This document shows positions 15,165-22,178 of a stretch of 37,863 nucleotides of DNA, in pieces. Position 1 is the first letter of the stretch; the number at the start of each line of letters is the position of its first letter. The notes beneath the pieces are model-generated. The model was given only the letters and a program-made list of their open reading frames with translations, searched no databases and was not told the origin of the DNA. The position numbers and the translations under genes were made by a program. Origin of the DNA: a virus. The DNA lies in IMG/VR virus record IMGVR_UViG_3300043775_000843, positions 1 through 37,863 of that record. One strand, 5' to 3'.

Positions 15165-15643
15165 TACAGCCACACCCTAGCGCGATTATTTACGACAGCC
15201 GGGTCGAACAGGCAGACGCCGTTCGGCCCCTCGTAGCCGCCCGGAACGCCCGGACCGGGGATCGGCGTCCAGACCATGCCGGGAATAAGCGACAGGATGT
15301 TCGTCCTCTCGAACACGCCCAGCAGATTGCCGTCCTCGTCGTACTGCGGGAGCACGGTCGGGTTGCCCTCCTCGTCAGGCGGTCCCTGCATCAGCAGAGC
15401 CACAATAGGGTCGATGGCGAGGAGGTTTACGTGATGCCCTGCGATGACAACGGCAGGAGTGTCCTCCGTTGCAGGCGTCTTGGTGATCGGGCCGATCTCG
15501 TCGATGATGACCCCTTCATGCGGGATCAGGTTGCCGTTCTCGTCGAGCGTTGCCAGCATAGAGCCGTCAGGGAAGGCGGTCGTGGTCATGCCCGTGACGA
15601 ACAGTTCGCGGGTCGAACACCATGCGAAGATTTCGATGCTCAT
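15164..15643 (-). CDS. Hypothetical structural-region protein (159 aa)
   Basis: Acidic, beta-rich and proline-rich protein with FPDGSMLATLDENGNLIPHEG and PQYDEDGNLLGVFERTN, two related DENGNL/DEDGNL turns that suggest a small internal repeat. ATG 15643 overlaps the spike-fibre stop. No family recognised. Position between head-spike fibre and adaptor suggests a virion component. Confidence 0.55.
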   Translation of the reverse strand: MSIEIFAWCSTRELFVTGMTTTAFPDGSMLATLDENGNLIPHEGVIIDEIGPITKTPATEDTPAVVIAGHHVNLLAIDPIVALLMQGPPDEEGNPTVLPQYDEDGNLLGVFERTNILSLIPGMVWTPIPGPGVPGGYEGPNGVCLFDPAVVNNRARVWL

Positions 15644-17922
15644 TAGGTTGTCCTCGTCTGGAGTTCTGCTGTCGTTACGGCGCGTGGCAGGTACGTGATC
15701 TGGCGGATGTGGCCGTTCAAGTATGCGACGCTACTTGCCTGAGTACGGCCAAGACGCATTTCTGTTATTCCGCTAGGAACGCTACCGCTAGTGTCAAGCG
15801 TCCCCGCTGTGCCATTCACTGCGCCGTTAAAGTTGTTTGCCTTGTAGAAACCTCCAACCTTAAACGGTGTCCCGGCAGTTACCGCAGAGTTGAAGTAAAA
15901 CACTGCTTGGTCAGAGCCGCTGTTGATAACGTAGAAGTCAGCAGTTGTAGCACCAAATCCAGCAACGTTATTGCCTGTGGTAATGGCCGTGTTTGAAGAC
16001 TCATACAGGGTTGCGATGGACCTGTTGCCAGCCGCCGTTGACAGCACAGAACCATTCACCACCAACGTCCCCTCAGTCGCCCCATACGGGAACGCTTGCG
16101 TGCTGACGCTGGCAACATCAGCATTGCGGGTGGCAGTCGCAGCCCCGGTCGGGATGTAGCTGGTGGGGAAGGAGCCTGCTTCGAGTTGTGCGCCCCAGAT
16201 GATCTGAGAACCTGCGCCAGCCACGCCGCCAGCAGAACTAAGATTCGGGTACAAACGAAACGATGCCGTGGTGTTGTTGTTGGAATTTCCAGTAACTGAT
16301 AGACGCCAATATCCGCCAGCATCTTGCACAGCAAAGCTAGAGGGGGCCGTAAAGCCGCCAGCAGATACAGCAGTAGCAACGCCAGTGTCCGTGTTCAACC
16401 TCACGGCATAAATAACAAGCGTGCCTCCTGAGAACAACAAATACAGTGCGGGCTGATATGCTGCACCGGAGGTTTTCTTGAAGTACAGACTGTCTGTATA
16501 AACGGTACTTGTTGAGCATGAGACAGACTGATCTATCTGATTTCCCGCACTGCTGTTCATTGTGTCTGCGGTGAGTGTACCATCTGGGGAAATGTCAGTA
16601 TTTGCAGAAACAGAAACACCAGCAGACGGCACCCAATTTGCAGAGACATCAAACTGCGCCGAGTAAAGAACCAGATTAGCCCTCAACTCCTCCACCAGCA
16701 GCCCCTTAGCCGCCAGCGTCACCGGATCGTAATCCAGTCGCGGCCCGTAATACGCAGCGGCAGTCGGTGCGGCTCCGTAGTTCGGCACGTAAGGATCGAG
16801 GGACGCGCTGTCGGAGAGCTGTGCGCCCCAGATGTAGACGCCATCCGTTCCGTTTGGCGTCGGAATTATTGAGTTGTCAGCATCCACTGGAGTAACGGCT
16901 GTGTACTGGTCAAATCCGCTAGTCGATGTCACAGAACAGCGATACCAACCATTCCCAAGCGATTCTGGATTAGGGGCAGTGTATCCGGCAGCAACTGTCC
17001 CAACAAGACCTGTCGAAAGATTGAACCATGCAGCACCTGCACCTGTCGTTTCTTTCAGAACACAGAACCACGTTTTTCCAGCAGCCTTAACAAAATAACT
17101 ATGCGTCTTACTGACAGAAGGGAACCCACCTTTATATAGCCCCGGTGCTGGCACGGCGGCTGTCGGATACAACAGGTTGGCAGTTGTTCCGCCATACGGA
17201 TCAGCGTACTTAGTGGCGGGCACCGCGACGGAGTATTTCAGCCAATACGCGTTATCGAACGATTGGGTATACCCCAGCAAATTCTTCGGCGTAGTCGGGT
17301 TGTACATCGGGTACGCGGAGGTGTTCGCCTTCATGCCGCCGAGGTCGCTGCGCGTGAGCGATGCGCCCCAGAACAAAATTCCTGCCGTTCCATTGCCTGT
17401 TTCTGAGGCGAACCCAGCAGTTTGCAGAACATAGTCCTGAACAAAGCCAACTGAACCGTTTACGGTCATAGAAAGTAGCCACCAATTATTTCCTACATTT
17501 GTGGCACTTGTCGCAGTAACGCTGGCACCGATATTTGTACGGTCTCCGGTTGAAAGATTAAATATCGCTCCCTTTGGAGTGGAGTTATCAAAAGTTAAGC
17601 CTACGAAATTATATCCGTCAGCCTTGGCGTACAATGTGCGCGTAATGGTTCCTGACGCAGAAACATTCTGCGTAACAAAATGCGCGCCACTCACTGCCGT
17701 TTGTATTAACTTATCAGCCGTTGTCGTACCATCTGGCGCTGCAGAGGCATTAGCCGTTACCGTAATAGCAGTCTTGCTCCACGCCGCATTGTCAAACTGC
17801 TCACTCGCCAGCAGGAGGTTATGCGGAGCCCACTTGATCTTGCCGTCGCTGTCCGTGAGGGTGGCGTTCGACGTGCGCGAGAACGTAAGTAGCTCGCTGG
17901 CCTTGCCTGTCGTAGTCGGCAT
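15643..17922 (-). CDS. Head-spike-fibre-like protein with three repeated carbohydrate-binding-type domains (759 aa)
   Basis: Three homologous domains start at about residues 35 (NLLLASEQFDNAAWSK), 214 (NLLGYTQSFDNAYWLK) and 416 (NLVLYSAQFDVSANW). Each continues with a PDGT/DPYGGT-TA motif and ends near a WGASL/WGAQL signature. This is the phage head spike fibre type of repeat known from the Rhodobacter capsulatus GTA spike system. A C-terminal region (about 620-759; YGATEGTLVVNGSV, YLNGHIRQITYLPRA) resembles LamG/concanavalin-like lectin folds. Located two genes after a GTA-like spike base and next to a glycosyltransferase. It probably binds surface polysaccharide. Confidence 0.72.
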   Translation of the reverse strand: MPTTTGKASELLTFSRTSNATLTDSDGKIKWAPHNLLLASEQFDNAAWSKTAITVTANASAAPDGTTTADKLIQTAVSGAHFVTQNVSASGTITRTLYAKADGYNFVGLTFDNSTPKGAIFNLSTGDRTNIGASVTATSATNVGNNWWLLSMTVNGSVGFVQDYVLQTAGFASETGNGTAGILFWGASLTRSDLGGMKANTSAYPMYNPTTPKNLLGYTQSFDNAYWLKYSVAVPATKYADPYGGTTANLLYPTAAVPAPGLYKGGFPSVSKTHSYFVKAAGKTWFCVLKETTGAGAAWFNLSTGLVGTVAAGYTAPNPESLGNGWYRCSVTSTSGFDQYTAVTPVDADNSIIPTPNGTDGVYIWGAQLSDSASLDPYVPNYGAAPTAAAYYGPRLDYDPVTLAAKGLLVEELRANLVLYSAQFDVSANWVPSAGVSVSANTDISPDGTLTADTMNSSAGNQIDQSVSCSTSTVYTDSLYFKKTSGAAYQPALYLLFSGGTLVIYAVRLNTDTGVATAVSAGGFTAPSSFAVQDAGGYWRLSVTGNSNNNTTASFRLYPNLSSAGGVAGAGSQIIWGAQLEAGSFPTSYIPTGAATATRNADVASVSTQAFPYGATEGTLVVNGSVLSTAAGNRSIATLYESSNTAITTGNNVAGFGATTADFYVINSGSDQAVFYFNSAVTAGTPFKVGGFYKANNFNGAVNGTAGTLDTSGSVPSGITEMRLGRTQASSVAYLNGHIRQITYLPRAVTTAELQTRTT

Positions 17923-17925
17923 GTT

Positions 17926-18156
17926 CTAAATCCTCACAGAAGAGGTGTTCGACACAAACTCCAGGGCAAAGCCCTGAGCCTCGTTGCCAATCAAGTCGTC
18001 AGCAACAAGGGTTCGCACCGACACGGTGTTGTCTAGGAAATCAATTGCAAAGCCTTCGTACTCGCTGCCCAGCAGCGACGCCGACCCGGCGCCGAAATGC
18101 CCGCCGAAGATGGCGTCAATTGACTTGAGCGATACCGAGTAGGCGAGCGCGGGCAT
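17926..18156 (-). CDS. Small protein with internal tandem duplication (76 aa)
   Basis: Two tandem copies of an approximately 25-residue unit are visible: SLLGSEYEGFAIDFLDNTVSVR and DLIGNEAQGFALEFVSNTSSVR (positions about 27-48 and 54-75), sharing L-[LI]-G-x-E-x-x-G-F-A-[IL]-[DE]-F-x-x-N-T-x-S-V-R. It lies between the spike base and spike fibre genes, so a linker or capping role in the head spike is possible. Family not recognised. Confidence 0.6.
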   Translation of the reverse strand: MPALAYSVSLKSIDAIFGGHFGAGSASLLGSEYEGFAIDFLDNTVSVRTLVADDLIGNEAQGFALEFVSNTSSVRI

Positions 18157-18162
18157 CGCGGT

Positions 18163-18396
18163 CTACCAGAGACGGACGATGTTGGTCGCAGTCGTGCTGG
18201 TCGATCGCACCTGCCTGATGCGCAGCACCAGCATCGAGCCCGCCTGCACGCCGGAGAACACGACCGTGTCGCCGCCCTCGGTGACGACAGCCACGTTGCC
18301 GGCGCCGCCGACGAACAGGGCGGAGGCATAAATCTCAGTGGTGTCGGAAGGCGTCACCGCCGCGGCACGGCTGGGTACTTGGAAGTTGTCGCTCAT
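18163..18396 (-). CDS. GTA-like head-spike base protein (RCAP_rcc01079 type, 77 aa)
   Basis: The short protein reads FQVPSRAAAVTPSDTTEIYASALFVGGAGNVAVVTEGG, with VVFSGVQAGSMLVLRIRQVRSTSTTATNIVRLW at the end. The PSDTT, GxGNVAV, VxAGxxLVLRIRxVxxTxTTAxNIV pattern matches the spike base family named for R. capsulatus rcc01079. That protein forms the base of GTA head spikes. ATG 18396 overlaps the glycosyltransferase stop. The neighbour fibre supports a full spike module. Confidence 0.78.
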   Translation of the reverse strand: MSDNFQVPSRAAAVTPSDTTEIYASALFVGGAGNVAVVTEGGDTVVFSGVQAGSMLVLRIRQVRSTSTTATNIVRLW

Positions 18397-19055
18397 GCTG
18401 CGTCCCTCTTGCTGATGATGTCCTTGCAGGCTTCCGCGTGCTCGAACGTAAACTCGAACGACCCAATGTGGCGAACCTCTTTCGACACGTCGTGGTCAAT
18501 GAAAACCTTGAAGCCGGCCTCGCGCACCTGTCGGCAATGGAAAACGTCCTCGCCGAAGAAGTCCGCGGCCGCTTGGCTGTAGCCGATCGTGAAGAACGGC
18601 AGACCCAGCTTCCTGTAGACTGCAGTGCTTTCCAGCATGGCGCCCATGCCGACCGCGTAGACCTCCTTGAGGCCGGTGCTGTCCTTGGTCGTGTAGACGA
18701 GCTCGTCGCAGCGTTCGTCCGCATAGGCCACCGGCTTCGCGGGCACCCGGCGCGTCGAGTAGTTGGCGGCCACGATGTCCTTGCCGTGCGCGTGCAGCCG
18801 ATCGACGATGTCCTTGGGAAACCGCATGTCGCTATCAAGCCAGAGCACGTAGTCGGCCTTGGCGTTGATCGCCTCGATGATGAGGCTCTGCCGTTGGTCG
18901 GCGATCAGCGTGCCCTGGCTGTTGAACAGGTGTAGCTTGCCACCATGCGGCACATGCTTCGCCGACCAGTAGGCCGTCAGGCGGGCCAGGTCGTAGGTGA
19001 AGCCCATGCTCACCGTGTCGCGCGAGGGTAAGAGAATGGCGAGGGAGTAGCTCAT
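18393..19055 (-). CDS. GT-A-fold glycosyltransferase in the head gene cluster (220 aa)
   Basis: LAILLPSRDTVSMGFTYDLARL begins a nucleotide-sugar-binding fold, and ADYVLWLDSDMRFP carries the DxD metal motif (D74, D76). FVCR-like acceptor segments follow (AVGMGAMLESTAVYRKLGLPFF, GEDVFHCRQVREAGFKVFIDHD). The resemblance is to GT2/Anp1-like enzymes. ATG overlaps the previous stop. Between capsid and head-spike genes it may glycosylate a spike or capsid protein (inference); a host-surface target is the alternative. Confidence 0.72.
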   Translation of the reverse strand: MSYSLAILLPSRDTVSMGFTYDLARLTAYWSAKHVPHGGKLHLFNSQGTLIADQRQSLIIEAINAKADYVLWLDSDMRFPKDIVDRLHAHGKDIVAANYSTRRVPAKPVAYADERCDELVYTTKDSTGLKEVYAVGMGAMLESTAVYRKLGLPFFTIGYSQAAADFFGEDVFHCRQVREAGFKVFIDHDVSKEVRHIGSFEFTFEHAEACKDIISKRDAA

Positions 19056-19357
19056 CAGAGCGTCCCCGGTCTGGTACGGAAGAACCGCTGGTCAGGATCG
19101 TTGAGCCACCGCTTCATGGCGACAGGATCGTCGGTGATCCCCTTCTTCTTCAGGTCGAAGTACAGCGACAGCGGGATCGACGCAACCCTCGTCATGTCGC
19201 CCCACCGACCCGGCGCGTCATTGTAGGCAGCCTTGTTCGCCTCGACGATGCCGGTCGTGTCCTGCTCCGTCTGGATCAGGAAGTCGTCCGTCGTGTCGTC
19301 CCAGTGGAACGTCCGCTTGATCCCGAGTACCGGGTCGTATGAGAAGGGTAGCTTCAA
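19055..19357 (-). CDS. Hypothetical protein downstream of the capsid gene (100 aa)
   Basis: Starts at TTG 19357 with GGAG seven bases upstream; no better in-frame start exists. Reads FSYDPVLGIKRTFHWDDTTDDFLI, then GDMTRVASIPLSLYFDLKKKGI and MKRWLNDPDQRFFRTRPGTL. The RWLNDPDxRFFRTRPG ending recurs in phage proteins next to capsid genes. A structural or capsid-assembly role is plausible, but the function is unknown. Confidence 0.65.
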   Translation of the reverse strand: MKLPFSYDPVLGIKRTFHWDDTTDDFLIQTEQDTTGIVEANKAAYNDAPGRWGDMTRVASIPLSLYFDLKKKGITDDPVAMKRWLNDPDQRFFRTRPGTL

Positions 19358-19407
19358 CGAAAAACTCCATTACTGGACAATAACCGCCATCACGGCAGTG
19401 GTAGGTA

Positions 19408-19429
19408 GGGAGGGCGTTTCCACCCTCCC
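19408..19429 (-). terminator. Strong GC hairpin after the major capsid gene
   Basis: On the bottom strand GGGAGGG-TGGAAACG-CCCTCCC forms a 7-bp all-G/C/A/T stem with an 8-base loop, 10 bases beyond the capsid stop. No U-tract follows, so it is more likely an attenuator or a 3' mRNA-stabilising hairpin that raises capsid output over downstream genes. Confidence 0.5.
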
Positions 19430-19438
19430 CAGTCGTTG

Positions 19439-20419
19439 TTACGAGGTCGTCAGGTCGGCGATGATGCCGTGAGCCTTCTCGGTCTTCACCTTGAGGCCGT
19501 ACTCGACGAGAAGCATTTTCTTGGTCGAGTCGCCCGTGGCGCTGAGTTCCTTGGTCTGGAAGTTGCGCAGGAAAGCAACCGACGCATACTCCGGGTCCAA
19601 GATGAACACGTCGCGCTCGCGCTGGAAGCGGTTGGCGACGAAGGCGACCTTGCCGAAATCGCTGAGATACACGTCAGCGGTTGCGACGATCGAGAACGCC
19701 TTCGGGGCACCCGCGGTCTGGTTCACACGATTGGCGGCGATGCCGGCGAAGCCAGAAGCAACCGTCTTGTTGTACGGTCCCATCATGCAGACCTTCGGGT
19801 CGCCACCTTCAGCCCACACCTGCTGGATGACATCCTTCAGCATGGTTTCAGTGAAGGCGCGCTGCGTGCCGTCCGTGCGGCCAGCGTTCGGGTAGCCGTC
19901 GTTGGTGGACGACATGGTTGGGTTGCCACCGTCCGACGCCTTGTTCACGTTCTCGCGCAGCCAAGCCGGAAGGCCGGCGGTCTTGCGAGCAACCGAGGCG
20001 GAGCCGACAGCGGCAGCCTGGTTGAACAGGAGAGAAGTCTCCATGTCGCGCTTGAGCTCGGCAGACGCCTTCGCCATTTCGTAGGCGAGGTAGCTCTTCA
20101 TGCCGGCCTTGTCCACGGCTTCTACGGTGCCCGAAACGCCTACGACTTTGCGGGAAATTTGGGTATAATTTCCTACGCGCGTCGTGGCTACGCGGGCGTC
20201 GAGAGTTGCTTCGTCGCCTTCGATGGCCTGGTTCGTCGTGCTGGCTGCCGCCAGAGCGTCAGTCTGGAACTCGAAGTAAGTGTTGGACACGTTCTCGCGT
20301 CCGACGCTGCTCATAAAGGGCACGTCTTCAGGCGATATATTAAAAATCACATTTGCGAGGTCTTCGCGGACGGCCTTCGTGCCGTCGTAGCGGTCGAACA
20401 GATTAGTGGGCTGTGCCAT
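19439..20419 (-). CDS. Major capsid protein, SU10-type (DUF5309) HK97-fold family
   Basis: A 326-residue coat protein. Family signatures: NLFDRYDGTKAVREDLANVIFNISPEDVPFMSSV near the start, AIEGDEATLDARVATTRVGNYTQI, SYLAYEMAKASAELKRDMETSLL, and the C-terminal FILDPEYASVAFLRNFQTKEL, then EYGLKVKTEKAHGIIADL. These match the DUF5309/SU10 major capsid family. Strong ribosome site AGGAGA seven bases before ATG 20419. Scaffold gene lies directly upstream and a stem-loop directly downstream, consistent with high expression. Confidence 0.9.
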   Translation of the reverse strand: MAQPTNLFDRYDGTKAVREDLANVIFNISPEDVPFMSSVGRENVSNTYFEFQTDALAAASTTNQAIEGDEATLDARVATTRVGNYTQISRKVVGVSGTVEAVDKAGMKSYLAYEMAKASAELKRDMETSLLFNQAAAVGSASVARKTAGLPAWLRENVNKASDGGNPTMSSTNDGYPNAGRTDGTQRAFTETMLKDVIQQVWAEGGDPKVCMMGPYNKTVASGFAGIAANRVNQTAGAPKAFSIVATADVYLSDFGKVAFVANRFQRERDVFILDPEYASVAFLRNFQTKELSATGDSTKKMLLVEYGLKVKTEKAHGIIADLTTS

Positions 20420-20430
20420 GACTATTTCTC

Positions 20431-21435
20431 CTAGATCAGGCTTTCAAAAAGTTTGGCGGCGTCCTTGACGCTGCCGGTTTGAGCGAGACGCTGTTTTTGT
20501 CGCGTGATCTCAGAAGTCCGACGTGCTGGTGCAGTTTGCGGTGAGCCGGCGCGCATCGGCTTTGGGCCGGTCTGCGCATTCGGCGCCGGGCGCTTTGCCA
20601 TGATCTCGTCGAACCGCATCGCCTTGTACAAAGCGACGACGGCGCGCGGGTCATAGACCTGGGAAACCTCTTCCTCGCCGTAGCCGAGCTCCTTCTGCGC
20701 GTAACTGCGCAGCTTCACTCGGTCCTGCTCCCAGCGTGCTGTGTCCTTCCACGCCGGAACTTTGTCGGAGAGTTGTTCCCTGCCCTGCTTGACGACCTCC
20801 TTCAGCTGCTGCACCTGGCTCTGCTGCATCATGCTCATCACACGCTGCTGCTCGGCTGTTGCCGCCTGAAACCGCTCTTGGTTTTCGCGGTAGAGATCTT
20901 TCTGTCGGACGTATTCCAGCGGATCTTCGGCGTAGAGCCTCTCCCAGTCCGGCTCGCGCTGGACTGTCTCCTGCAGCTGCTGCTGCAAGGCACCAAGGAG
21001 TTGGGCGTACTGCGCACGCTCCTGCTGGATCTGATTGGCCTCGGCTTCGACCTGCTTGCGCATTTCGGAGACGGCCATCGTCTTGCGACTATAATCGGCT
21101 TGCCGCTGGTAGCCTGCGACTGCTTCCTTCAGCGGGATCTGCTGCTCTTTGCCGTCGATTACGACGGTGACCAGCTGGTCCTGCGGATCGGATGCCTCGT
21201 CGGCGTCCTCGTCATTAGCCGTTGCTTCCTCATCGTCGGCACTGGCCTCATCGGCGAGCGTCTCATCCTCTGTTTCGGAAGCGTCAAGCGCCTCGGCCTG
21301 ATCGTCGGCCGGGCTTTCGTCAGCCGCGTGCCTTTCGGGCGTCTGCTTCCCGGTATCACCGGACAGAATGGCCTCGAATTGGCTTGCAGCCTCAGATAAA
21401 CCGATGCCCTGTGCGGGCGTGTCGGAGGTAGTCAT
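20431..21435 (-). CDS. Capsid scaffolding protein (334 aa)
   Basis: Acidic N-terminal half (DASETEDETLADEASADDEE and more), then a long coiled coil (EMRKQVEAEANQIQQERAQYAQLLGALQQQLQ) and a basic C-terminal region (QTAPARRTSEITRQKQRLAQ). Acidic, coiled-coil and basic-tail layout immediately before the capsid gene is characteristic of phage scaffolding proteins. Ribosome site AAAGG upstream. Confidence 0.82.
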   Translation of the reverse strand: MTTSDTPAQGIGLSEAASQFEAILSGDTGKQTPERHAADESPADDQAEALDASETEDETLADEASADDEEATANDEDADEASDPQDQLVTVVIDGKEQQIPLKEAVAGYQRQADYSRKTMAVSEMRKQVEAEANQIQQERAQYAQLLGALQQQLQETVQREPDWERLYAEDPLEYVRQKDLYRENQERFQAATAEQQRVMSMMQQSQVQQLKEVVKQGREQLSDKVPAWKDTARWEQDRVKLRSYAQKELGYGEEEVSQVYDPRAVVALYKAMRFDEIMAKRPAPNAQTGPKPMRAGSPQTAPARRTSEITRQKQRLAQTGSVKDAAKLFESLI

Positions 21436-21452
21436 CTATCTTTACCTTTTCC

Positions 21453-21469
21453 AACGTCGTCACGACGTT
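21453..21469. promoter_or_regulatory. Perfect short hairpin before the scaffold gene
   Basis: AACGTCG-TCA-CGACGTT is a perfect 7-bp stem with a three-base loop in the 48-base gap between genes 21484-21735 and 20431-21435. It ends about 18 bases upstream of the scaffold ATG, so it could affect translation of scaffold or processing of the late mRNA. No U-tract in either direction. Confidence 0.45.
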
Positions 21470-21483
21470 TGATTGGTTGAGCC

Positions 21484-21735
21484 TTAGCGCCTCACGGCGT
21501 TGCGGTTGTTGTGAGCCTCGACCTTCGGCGAGTTTGCCAGCGAGCCAAGTTTCACCTTGATGTCCTCCAGGGCACGGATGGCTGCGTAGGCAGCTTCGCG
21601 CTTCTGAAGGTCTGCGGGTGACGCACTGCGCCACTCGGAGATGTAGCGCCCCTCAAGGTATGTGAAGATGTGCGCGACGACCGCGTCCTCATGCATCTCC
21701 TTGGCCTTGCGGGCGATGTCGATCGGCGTAAGCAT
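21484..21735 (-). CDS. Small helical hypothetical protein (83 aa)
   Basis: Helical protein starting MLTPIDIARKAKEMHEDAVVAHIFTYLEG and ending NRNAVRR. ATG 21735 overlaps the stop of the Cys-rich gene. No family recognised. It lies in the head-assembly segment between portal and scaffold. Confidence 0.6.
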   Translation of the reverse strand: MLTPIDIARKAKEMHEDAVVAHIFTYLEGRYISEWRSASPADLQKREAAYAAIRALEDIKVKLGSLANSPKVEAHNNRNAVRR

Positions 21736-22178
21736 TAGTCTTCTACCTCTGCTTCGTCTTCCGGTTCAGCGAACGGCTTCTCTTCCCACGCCTGGCATAC
21801 GCGCAGATTGTGGCAGATGAAATCGAACTTGACGCAGTATCCCCTGCCGCCGCCGTCGCGGTCGAACTTGTCGAGCGGGACACTCTCCATGTTTTCCTGC
21901 ATGGCGGGCGTGTTGTCGAAGTATTCGCAGTTGGCGCACAGCTGGCGACGGGCCTGGGCCTCGTCGATCTCCCATAAGTCAGCCATCTGCTGCCAGTATT
22001 CGCTGTTCGCGTCTGGCTCCACGCTGGCCTTGGTCGGCCCCAGCGCCCAGTTCTTGATGACCTTGGCGCGGTTGGCGACGTTCTTGGCCGCCGTCGGAGC
22101 TTCCTCCGCCGCGTCGTCCATGCCGCCAATCAGGCTTTCCATCTTGCCGGCCGCCTGCATTTTGGTGAGGGCTGCCAT
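21735..22178 (-). CDS. Cysteine-cluster phage protein (147 aa)
   Basis: C-terminal half has LCANCEYFDN, RGYCVKFDFICHNLRVCQAW, five cysteines with CxxC plus C-x8-C-x6-C spacing, able to hold zinc or an Fe-S cluster. N-terminal half is helical (MQAAGKMESLIGGMDDAAEE). Sits between the large 549-residue protein and the small protein before scaffold, coupled by overlaps. No function assigned. Confidence 0.6.
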   Translation of the reverse strand: MAALTKMQAAGKMESLIGGMDDAAEEAPTAAKNVANRAKVIKNWALGPTKASVEPDANSEYWQQMADLWEIDEAQARRQLCANCEYFDNTPAMQENMESVPLDKFDRDGGGRGYCVKFDFICHNLRVCQAWEEKPFAEPEDEAEVED

